Positions 1 to 5,612 of a DNA stretch of 5,612 bases are shown here, one piece after another (the first letter of the stretch is position 1; each line of letters opens with the position of its first letter). Location: NCBI GenBank assembly GCA_944331885.1, contig CALVJF010000056.1, positions 1 to 5,612 on the forward strand, written 5' to 3'. The notes beneath the pieces were generated by a model. The model was not told the origin of the DNA, made no database searches, and was given only the letters and a program-made list of their open reading frames with translations. The DNA is from an uncultured Bacilli bacterium (lineage in GTDB: Bacteria; Bacillota_I; Bacilli_A; RF39; UBA660). The translations under genes were made by a program, and so were the position numbers.

Positions 1-3000
1 AACACGGTTAATGACGATGTTGATGTTATTTTTAATCCTAAAGAATTTAATCTATTAAATGATACATTTGTGGTATTTGATACAGAAACAACTGGTTTTT
101 ATGCTGGTAGTGATCAAATGATTGAGATTGGTGCTGTTAAAATTAAAAATGGTGAAATAATTGATCGTTTTGATGAGTTAATTGATCCACAGAGACCTTT
201 GCCTCACAAAATAGTTGAATTAACTTGTATTACTGATGACATGGTTAGAGGCAAAGATAGTGAAGAAAATGTAACACGTAGATTTTTAGATTGGGCCAGA
301 GATTTACCAATGGTAGCTCATAATGCTAAATTTGATATTAGTTTTATGAAAGCTGCTTGTAAAAAGTATGATTTAGGAGAATTTGACAATACCGTTCTTG
401 ATACAATGAGTTTAGCACGTATTTTAAGTCCAGAATGGCCAAATCATAAATTGAGTACGTTAGTAAAAAAATATAAAGTGCCTTGGGATGAAGATGCGCA
501 CCATAGAGCAGATTATGATGCGGAAGGAACTGCTCATTGTTTTTATGCAATGGCCAAAATTTTAGATGCACGAAATATTGAAACAACGATGGATATTTAT
601 GAAACAATTGATTATGACGAATTAGTAAAATTTTCTTTTCCTTTTCATTTGACATTGATTGCTCAAACACAAGCTGGTTTAAAGAATTTATTTAAAATTG
701 TAAGTTTAGCTAATACTAAGTATTTATATAAAAATGATCAGCCAAAAATACCTAGACGAGAAATAAATAATTTAAGAGAGGGAATTTTAGTTGGTAGTGG
801 TTGTATCAATGGAGAAATTTTTGAAGCAGCAAAAGTTAAAGATGATGAAGAATTATCAACGATGATGAGTTTTTATGATTATATAGAAGTTCAGCCTATA
901 AGTGCAATGACACATTTATTACAAATGGAATCAAGTGGTTTCCATAGTGAATTAGAATTACAAGAATTGATTAAAAAGATAGTTCGAGTTGCTAAGGATG
1001 CTGGTAAATTAGTTTGTGCAACAGGTGATGTTCATAATTTAACTAAGGAAGATAAAATTTATCGCGAAATCATTATTAATCAAAAAACAAATGGTAGATT
1101 ACATCCTTTAAATCGTCGAGGTATTGATGTTCCAAATATGTATTTTATGACAACACAAGAAATGTTAGATGCTTTTGCTTTTTTAGGTGAAGATTTAGCT
1201 TATGAGATAGTTGTTATAAATCCAAATAAAATTGCTGATATGGTTGATCATTTACAAATCATTAAAGATAAACTTTATACGCCAGTAATGGAAAATTCTG
1301 ATGAACAAACAAGGAAAATGGTCTATATGCATGCTCATAATATGTATGGCGATGTTTTACCAAAAATAGTTGAGGATCGTATTGAAAAAGAATTACATGG
1401 TATTATTAGTAATGGGTACTCTGTTTTGTATTTGATTGCGCAAAAATTAGTTAAAAAAAGTAACGATGATGGTTATTTTGTTGGTTCTCGTGGTAGTGTT
1501 GGGTCATCGTTTGTGGCAACAATGATGGGAATTACAGAAGTTAATGGGTTACCGGCACATTACTTATGTCCAAAGTGTAAGAAAAGTGTTTGGGAAGATG
1601 AAGAAGGCCCTTTTAGTCATCGTTATGCTAGTGGTTATGATTTACCTGATCGTGATTGTGAAGAGTGCCATTGTAAAATGCGTAAGGAAGGGCAAGATAT
1701 TCCGTTTGCAACGTTTTTGGGATTTAATGCTGAGAAAGTGCCTGATATCGATTTGAATTTTTCTGGGGATAATCAAAGTGCAGCTCATGATTATACAAAA
1801 GTTTTATTTGGGGAGGATAAAGTTTATCGAGCTGGTACGATTGGTACGGTTGCGGAAAAGACCGCCTATGGCTATGTCAAAGCTTATTGTGAAGACAAAG
1901 GTATTGCAATGCGTAATATTGAAGTTGAACGTTTAAGTGTAGGTTGTACTGGCGTTAAAAGGACAACAGGGCAGCATCCAGGAGGAATTATAGTTATACC
2001 AGATTATATGGATGTTTATGATTTTACAGCTTTTCAATATCCAGCGGATGAACCAGGAAGTAGTTGGTATACAACGCATTTTGCGTTTTCAGCAATTCAT
2101 GATAATGTTTTGAAATTAGATATTCTTGGTCACGATGATCCAACTATGTTAAGATATTTAGGTGACTCAACTGGCGTGGATATCGCATCAATTCCATTTG
2201 ATGATAAAGGGGTTTTAAGTTTATTTACTTCGCCAAAAGTATTGGGAATTACAAGTGAGCAAATCAATTGTCCAACGGGAACATTTGGTATTCCAGAATT
2301 TGGTACTGGTTTTACAATAAAGATGTTAGAGGAAACTAAACCAACAACATTTGCGGAATTAGTAAAAATCTCAGGATTATCACATGGTACTGATGTGTGG
2401 GTTGGAAATGCTCGTGATTTAATTCTTAATAAAGTAGTGGAATTTAAAGATGTTATTGGATGTCGTGATGATATTTTGATATATTTAATGAATCAAGGAA
2501 TGGATCCTTCAAAGGCGTTTAAAATAAGTGAATTTGTTCGTAAAGGTAAAGCTAGTAAGGAACCTGATAAGTGGGCAGAATTTGTTAGTGATTTGGAAGC
2601 TGCTAATATTCCAGATTGGTTTATTAAGTCGTGTGGGAAGATTAAGTACATGTTTCCCAAAGCCCATGCAACGGCATATGTTATGATGGGATTTAGAGTG
2701 GCTTGGTTTAAAGTTTATAGGCCAATTTATTATTATTCTGCTTATTTTAGTATTAGATGTGATGATTTTGATGTTGAATCAATGATTAAAGGTTATGATG
2801 CGGTTAAAGCTAAAATTGCCGAAGTTGCCCAAAAAGGCTACGATGCTACTAATAAAGAGAAAAATGTGGCTGATGTTTTAAATGTCGCTTTGGAGATGTT
2901 AGCCCGTGGTTTTACTTTTAAAAATATCGATATTCGTAAAAGTGATGCAACTAAGTTTGTTGTAAGTGAAGATGAAAAGTCATTAATTATTCCTTTTAGA

Positions 3001-3183
3001 GCATTAGATGGTCTTGGGGATTCTGTAGGTAAAAAAATTATTGAAGAAAGAGAAAATCAAGAATTTATTAGTATTGAAGATTTTCAAAATCGTGGTAAAG
3101 TAAGTGCCACAACAGTTGATAAATTAAGAAATTTGGGAGTTTTAGATGGAATGCCTGAAACAAGTCAGTTAAGTTTGTTTTAA
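1..3183 (+). CDS. polC: DNA polymerase III alpha subunit, PolC type (5' end outside window)
   Basis: Replicative DNA polymerase of low-GC Gram-positives. It extends primers at the fork and proofreads with its own 3'-5' exonuclease. The frame is open from the first base, so the gene begins upstream; 1060 residues are visible of the roughly 1430-1450 usual for PolC. Numbering from the first window codon, the order is: end of the first PHP half (1-23); DEDD exonuclease with FDTETTG (D27, E29), the AHNAKFD motif (D112) and HHRADYD (H168, D173); second PHP half (about 205-360, with ATGDVH near 340); polymerase core with GSRGSVGSS (495-503). A zinc finger has C523, C526, C553 and C556, with an extra C558. 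Catalytic aspartates are D582 and D584 in PDIDLNFSGD, and D707 in LKLDILGHDD. The conserved KYMFPKAHA block lies near 882-890 and a helix-hairpin-helix near 1003-1016. The C-terminal QLSLF is the sliding-clamp-binding motif. All catalytic residues checked are present. The GTG at 70 is an internal Val, not a start. Confidence 0.98.
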   Translation, partial: NTVNDDVDVIFNPKEFNLLNDTFVVFDTETTGFYAGSDQMIEIGAVKIKNGEIIDRFDELIDPQRPLPHKIVELTCITDDMVRGKDSEENVTRRFLDWARDLPMVAHNAKFDISFMKAACKKYDLGEFDNTVLDTMSLARILSPEWPNHKLSTLVKKYKVPWDEDAHHRADYDAEGTAHCFYAMAKILDARNIETTMDIYETIDYDELVKFSFPFHLTLIAQTQAGLKNLFKIVSLANTKYLYKNDQPKIPRREINNLREGILVGSGCINGEIFEAAKVKDDEELSTMMSFYDYIEVQPISAMTHLLQMESSGFHSELELQELIKKIVRVAKDAGKLVCATGDVHNLTKEDKIYREIIINQKTNGRLHPLNRRGIDVPNMYFMTTQEMLDAFAFLGEDLAYEIVVINPNKIADMVDHLQIIKDKLYTPVMENSDEQTRKMVYMHAHNMYGDVLPKIVEDRIEKELHGIISNGYSVLYLIAQKLVKKSNDDGYFVGSRGSVGSSFVATMMGITEVNGLPAHYLCPKCKKSVWEDEEGPFSHRYASGYDLPDRDCEECHCKMRKEGQDIPFATFLGFNAEKVPDIDLNFSGDNQSAAHDYTKVLFGEDKVYRAGTIGTVAEKTAYGYVKAYCEDKGIAMRNIEVERLSVGCTGVKRTTGQHPGGIIVIPDYMDVYDFTAFQYPADEPGSSWYTTHFAFSAIHDNVLKLDILGHDDPTMLRYLGDSTGVDIASIPFDDKGVLSLFTSPKVLGITSEQINCPTGTFGIPEFGTGFTIKMLEETKPTTFAELVKISGLSHGTDVWVGNARDLILNKVVEFKDVIGCRDDILIYLMNQGMDPSKAFKISEFVRKGKASKEPDKWAEFVSDLEAANIPDWFIKSCGKIKYMFPKAHATAYVMMGFRVAWFKVYRPIYYYSAYFSIRCDDFDVESMIKGYDAVKAKIAEVAQKGYDATNKEKNVADVLNVALEMLARGFTFKNIDIRKSDATKFVVSEDEKSLIIPFRALDGLGDSVGKKIIEERENQEFISIEDFQNRGKVSATTVDKLRNLGVLDGMPETSQLSLF

Positions 3184-3193
3184 CTGACTTTTT
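3162..3193 (+). terminator. Intrinsic terminator overlapping the end of polC
   Basis: An 11-bp perfect inverted repeat pairs 3162-3172 (AAGTCAGTTAA) with 3180-3190 (TTAACTGACTT) around a 7-nt loop. It is followed by a T run at 3189-3193. The stem uses the codons for the final Ser-Gln-Leu-Ser, and the stop codon lies in the right arm. The stem is AT-rich and the T run short, so efficiency may be moderate. It separates polC from the downstream promoter. Confidence 0.8.
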
Positions 3194-3196
3194 ACT

Positions 3197-3225
3197 TTGA
3201 TAGTTGTTAAAAATTGTAGTATAAT
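3197..3225 (+). promoter_or_regulatory. Near-consensus sigma-A promoter upstream of the surface-protein fragment
   Basis: TTGATA at 3197-3202 and TATAAT at 3220-3225 are separated by exactly 17 bases, which is close to the housekeeping consensus. Transcription would start near 3232, already inside the open frame of the fragment, leaving no room for a leader with a Shine-Dalgarno site. It could be the old promoter of the decayed gene. It could also be partly fortuitous, because the -10 also reads as the fragment's Tyr-Asn codons in AT-rich DNA. Confidence 0.6.
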
Positions 3226-3756
3226 TTTATAAACTATTTAAATAAAATTTCTAATAATTGGGAAAAAATTATTGAAAATCATGTTTGGAATGCGGGTGGT
3301 GGGCCATCAACGTATTTAGGTTATGGAAAACTGTCAACTGCTAAAAATGTTTATGATTATGAATTGGGGGTCAATAGTTCTGCTAAAAAATGGCAAGCCA
3401 AAATTGGATTAATGTATGTTTCAGATTATATGTATTCAGCAAGTCCTAAATATTGGACTTATCCGGGATTTACTGATGCAAACAATTCTGATATTAATGG
3501 TAATTATGGTGCAAATTATGATTATAGGGCAGTAGTGGAAGAAAATTGGTTATTTATGGGATTATATGAATGGACCATATCCAGGGTTAGCAATGATAAT
3601 CGTACAGCATTTTATATTCATAATAATGGTAATGTTCATAGTGATTATGTTAATAATTATAATGCAGTGCGACCAGTTTTTTATATTATAGAAGAAGTAC
3701 AGATTTTTGAGGGAGCTGACGGGACAGAAGATAATCCATACCGAATTGCAATTTAA
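3220..3756 (+). pseudogene. C-terminal fragment of a pilin-like / surface protein
   Basis: The frame is open for 178 codons up to TAA at 3754-3756. In-frame stops lie just upstream at 3208-3210 and 3217-3219. No ATG or GTG with a Shine-Dalgarno site opens it. The first candidate, TTG at 3364, has no ribosome site and would start in the middle of the conserved module. The translation is rich in Tyr, Asn and Gly and has no Cys. Numbering from 3220: FINYLN near 3-8, a WNAGG turn near 23-27, WQAKIGLMYVSDYMYSAS at 58-75, NWLF at 109-112, EWTIS at 117-121, AFYIHNNGNV at 130-139, NAVRPVFYI at 148-156 and a GADGTEDNPYRI end at 165-176. From memory this follows the C-terminal module of secreted pilin-like proteins (often annotated as type II secretion/prepilin-like or hypothetical) in gut Firmicutes. 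There the pattern is KIGLMYPSDYGYA, then NWLF/EWTLSP, then VRPVLYL, then GTxxNPY. Those proteins carry an N-terminal membrane helix or signal that is wholly absent here. Expression as a protein is unlikely. Function is unknown. Confidence 0.65.
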
Positions 3757-3792
3757 TATAAAATTAAGATATTGTAGTTAAGCCTTTATTAT

Positions 3793-3824
3793 AATATTCA
3801 CAATTTTTTGTGAATATTTTTTTT
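3793..3824 (+). terminator. Intrinsic terminator after the surface-protein fragment
   Basis: A perfect 11-bp stem pairs 3793-3803 (AATATTCACAA) with 3808-3818 (TTGTGAATATT) across a TTTT loop. It runs into eight T residues at 3817-3824. It lies 37 bases after the fragment's stop codon and just before the polA promoter. The left side has no matching A run, so it works for the + strand only. It would end transcription from the 3197-3225 promoter and protect polA from read-through. Confidence 0.85.
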
Positions 3825-3834
3825 GTAAAAATAA

Positions 3835-3843
3835 TGGTATAAT
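3835..3843 (+). promoter_or_regulatory. Extended -10 promoter of polA
   Basis: TGG followed directly by TATAAT (3838-3843) forms an extended -10 element. No good -35 lies at the normal distance; bases around 3815-3820 belong to the terminator stem and T run. The predicted start of transcription near 3850 leaves a leader of only about 10 bases, which begins roughly at the Shine-Dalgarno site. Confidence 0.6.
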
Positions 3844-3849
3844 ATATTT

Positions 3850-3855
3850 GGTGAT
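3850..3855 (+). promoter_or_regulatory. Ribosome binding site that fixes the polA start
   Basis: GGTGAT matches the AGGAGGTGATC complement of the 16S rRNA tail and sits 4 bases before ATG at 3860. The short gap is normal because this is the 3' part of the full complement. It decides against the in-frame GTG at 3851, which lies inside the site itself. Confidence 0.7.
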
Positions 3856-3859
3856 ATAT

Positions 3860-5612
3860 ATGAAAAAAGTAATATTAGTAGATGGTAATAATTTAATGTT
3901 TAGAAGTTATTATGCTACTGCATATAATGGTAATTTGATGAAGAATAGTAAAGATTTTCCAACAAATGCTTTGTATGGATTTGTTAATATGATTAATAAA
4001 ATAATTAATGAAGAAAAACCTATTTATATTGCAGTGGCTTTTGATATTGGGAAGAATTTTAGGCATGATAAATATGATAGTTATAAAGCAGGGAGAATTG
4101 AAACTCCGACAGAGTTAAAACAACAAATGCCGATTGCTAGAAAAATATTGACAGCAATGGGAATTAAATATTTAGAGTTGGAACCTTATGAAGCAGATGA
4201 TATTATTGGAACGTTAGCTAAAATGGCTGATGAGGATCCGGAATATGATGCAACAATTATTTCTTCCGATAAAGATTTATTACAATTGATAAGTGATGTT
4301 GTTGATGTAAAACTGTTAAAACAAAAAGATTATATTCGTTATAATCATGCAACATTTGTTGCTGATTATGGAATTGAACCTATCAGGATTATTGATTTAA
4401 AAGGCTTGGCTGGTGATTCTTCAGATAATATTCCAGGAGTTAAAGGAATTGGTGAAAAGACAGCTTTAACTTTATTACAAAAATATGATTCAGTAGAGGG
4501 AATATATGAACATATTGATGAGATTAAAGGTAAAATGCAGGAAAAGTTAATTAATGATCGAGATAATGCTTTTATGAGTAAGGAAATTGCGACTATATAT
4601 CGTGATGTTCCACTTAATATTACTTTTGAAGATATTAAATATCAAGGAGCAGATTATAATTCTTTATATGATATATATCGTGAATTAGAGTTTTATTCAT
4701 TGATTAAAGATAACGTTGAAGAAAAGGAAATTACTGGTGTTGAATTTAAAGAAATAAAAAGTGTTAGTGAAATAGAAGAATGTGATGAATATGCTTTTTA
4801 TATTGAATGTAGTGAAGAAAATTATCATAAAGCCGAAATTTTAGGAATGAGTGTTAGTACAAAAAATAATAATTATTTTATTAATAAAGAGTTAGTTAAA
4901 GATGTAATAGAAAAAATAAAAGATAAAATTTTATATACTTATGATTTTAAAAAAGATTTTGTATTACTCAAAAGACTAGGGATTGATTTAAAAAAAGTTA
5001 ACTTTGATTTAATGATAGCTTTATATTTACTTAATTATAATGTTAAAGATGATATAGCTTATATAATGAATAGTAAAGGTTATAAGATTGCTTTTTATGA
5101 TAAGTTACTTAAAGAGGGAAATATTAAAGGAAGTTTGGTTTTAAAGAGTAGATATATCTTTGATAGTCGTGATGATTTTGTATTAGAATTAAAAAAAGAA
5201 GATATGTATGAATTATTTAAAAATATTGAAATGCCTTTAATTAGAGTTTTAGGTAAAATGGAATTTGCAGGAATTAAATTAGATAGTTCAATTCTAGAAG
5301 AAATGAGTAAAGAAATTAAGATTAAATTAACTGAGATTGAAAAAGAAGTTTATGATTTGGCTGGGGAAGAATTTAATATTAGTAGTCCTAAACAATTAGG
5401 AGTTATATTATTTGAAAAGTTAGGATTGCCTTATGGTAAAAAAAGCGGTTCTGGTCAATATAAAACAGATGTTAAAGTTTTACATAAATTGGTAGGAAAG
5501 CATCCAATTATAGAATTGATTTTGGAATATCGTAACTATGCTAAGTTGTGTAGTACATATTTAGATGGCTTGGTAGCTAATATATTTCCTGATGGTAAAA
5601 TTCATACTATTT
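3860..5612 (+). CDS. polA: DNA polymerase I, N-terminal 584 residues (3' end outside window)
   Basis: Fills gaps and removes RNA primers and flaps during Okazaki fragment maturation and excision repair. ATG at 3860 follows a GGTGAT ribosome site, and the frame stays open to the right edge. A full-length protein is usually about 850-930 residues. Domain order: 5'-nuclease (1 to about 290) with VDGNNLMFRSYYA (D8), AFD near 60-62, YEADDIIGTLA (E111, D113, D114), SSDKDLLQL (D137, D139), GDSSDNIPG (D186, D189) and the helix-hairpin-helix GVKGIGEKTA (193-202); 3'-5' exonuclease-like domain (about 295-450); then the first part of the polymerase domain with NISSPKQLGVILFEKLGLP (506-524) and the STYLDGL block (565-571). 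The window ends before motif A and the catalytic aspartates. The exonuclease-like domain appears inactive: motif I reads FYIEC instead of DxE, and the YxxxD motif is not recognisable near 431-445, although D362 or D366 could match the motif II Asp. This is the usual state in Bacillus-type Pol I. It is probably transcribed from its own promoter. Confidence 0.97.
   Translation, partial: MKKVILVDGNNLMFRSYYATAYNGNLMKNSKDFPTNALYGFVNMINKIINEEKPIYIAVAFDIGKNFRHDKYDSYKAGRIETPTELKQQMPIARKILTAMGIKYLELEPYEADDIIGTLAKMADEDPEYDATIISSDKDLLQLISDVVDVKLLKQKDYIRYNHATFVADYGIEPIRIIDLKGLAGDSSDNIPGVKGIGEKTALTLLQKYDSVEGIYEHIDEIKGKMQEKLINDRDNAFMSKEIATIYRDVPLNITFEDIKYQGADYNSLYDIYRELEFYSLIKDNVEEKEITGVEFKEIKSVSEIEECDEYAFYIECSEENYHKAEILGMSVSTKNNNYFINKELVKDVIEKIKDKILYTYDFKKDFVLLKRLGIDLKKVNFDLMIALYLLNYNVKDDIAYIMNSKGYKIAFYDKLLKEGNIKGSLVLKSRYIFDSRDDFVLELKKEDMYELFKNIEMPLIRVLGKMEFAGIKLDSSILEEMSKEIKIKLTEIEKEVYDLAGEEFNISSPKQLGVILFEKLGLPYGKKSGSGQYKTDVKVLHKLVGKHPIIELILEYRNYAKLCSTYLDGLVANIFPDGKIHTI

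Noticed and set aside
70..72. GTG as a possible start of polC
   Set aside because: The frame is open to base 1, and the upstream residues (DDVDVIFNP...) match the PHP segment that precedes the exonuclease in PolC, so this is an internal valine.
344..670. 108-codon open frame on the minus strand
   Set aside because: It lies wholly inside the conserved exonuclease/PHP region of polC on the opposite strand, resembles no family I know, and is a composition shadow.
1544..1756. 70-codon open frame on the plus strand with a hydrophobic stretch
   Set aside because: It is an out-of-frame reading of the polC zinc-finger region. The hydrophobic run comes from shifted codons and it has no ribosome site.
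3364..3366. TTG as a start for the 3364-3756 frame
   Set aside because: No Shine-Dalgarno site precedes it, and module-like sequence (YLN, WNAGG) continues upstream in the same frame to about 3229.
3790..3795. TATAAT upstream of polA as a promoter
   Set aside because: It overlaps the left arm of the terminator, has no -35 at a proper distance, and any RNA from it would start within the hairpin. The element at 3835-3843 is better placed.
3184..3859. tRNA, riboswitch, CRISPR, IS ends or attachment-site repeats around the remnant
   Set aside because: I found only the two terminator hairpins. No cloverleaf, repeat-spacer pattern, terminal inverted repeats or target-site duplication is visible to explain how the fragment arrived.

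Overview
The window is AT-rich, low-GC Firmicutes-type chromosomal DNA. The evidence is a PolC-type (Gram-positive) replicative polymerase, TATAAT/TTGATA-like promoters, an anti-16S match of the GGTGAT kind, and A/T-ending codons throughout. Trp is read from TGG and no in-frame TGA occurs, so nothing points to the Mycoplasma code. The best guess, by inference only, is an uncultured gut member of the Erysipelotrichales/RF39-like Bacilli. The remnant in the middle of the window resembles, from memory, pilin-like surface proteins common in that group.

Layout: (1) positions 1-3183 carry the 3' part of polC. The gene is open at the left edge, and 1060 residues are visible, running from the end of the first PHP half through the inserted exonuclease to the C-terminal clamp-binding motif. 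(2) Positions 3162-3193 form an intrinsic terminator whose stem is built from the last polC codons and stop. (3) Positions 3197-3225 are a near-consensus sigma-A promoter. (4) Positions 3220-3756 hold a headless 178-codon C-terminal fragment of a pilin-like or surface protein, with no credible start codon or ribosome binding site. It is best called a pseudogene. (5) Positions 3793-3824 form a second strong terminator. (6) Positions 3835-3855 hold an extended -10 promoter and ribosome binding site. (7) From 3860 to the right edge is the 5' part of polA: 584 codons covering the 5' nuclease, a degenerate 3'-5' exonuclease and the start of the polymerase domain.

Together the two intact genes encode the replicative polymerase and the gap-filling, Okazaki-processing polymerase. 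They are neighbours on one strand but appear to be separate transcription units, insulated by terminators and separated by decayed surface-protein DNA. I see no complete novel system here. The unusual points are the orphan surface module wedged between two replication genes and the dual-use end of polC, where terminator and clamp-binding motif share the same bases.
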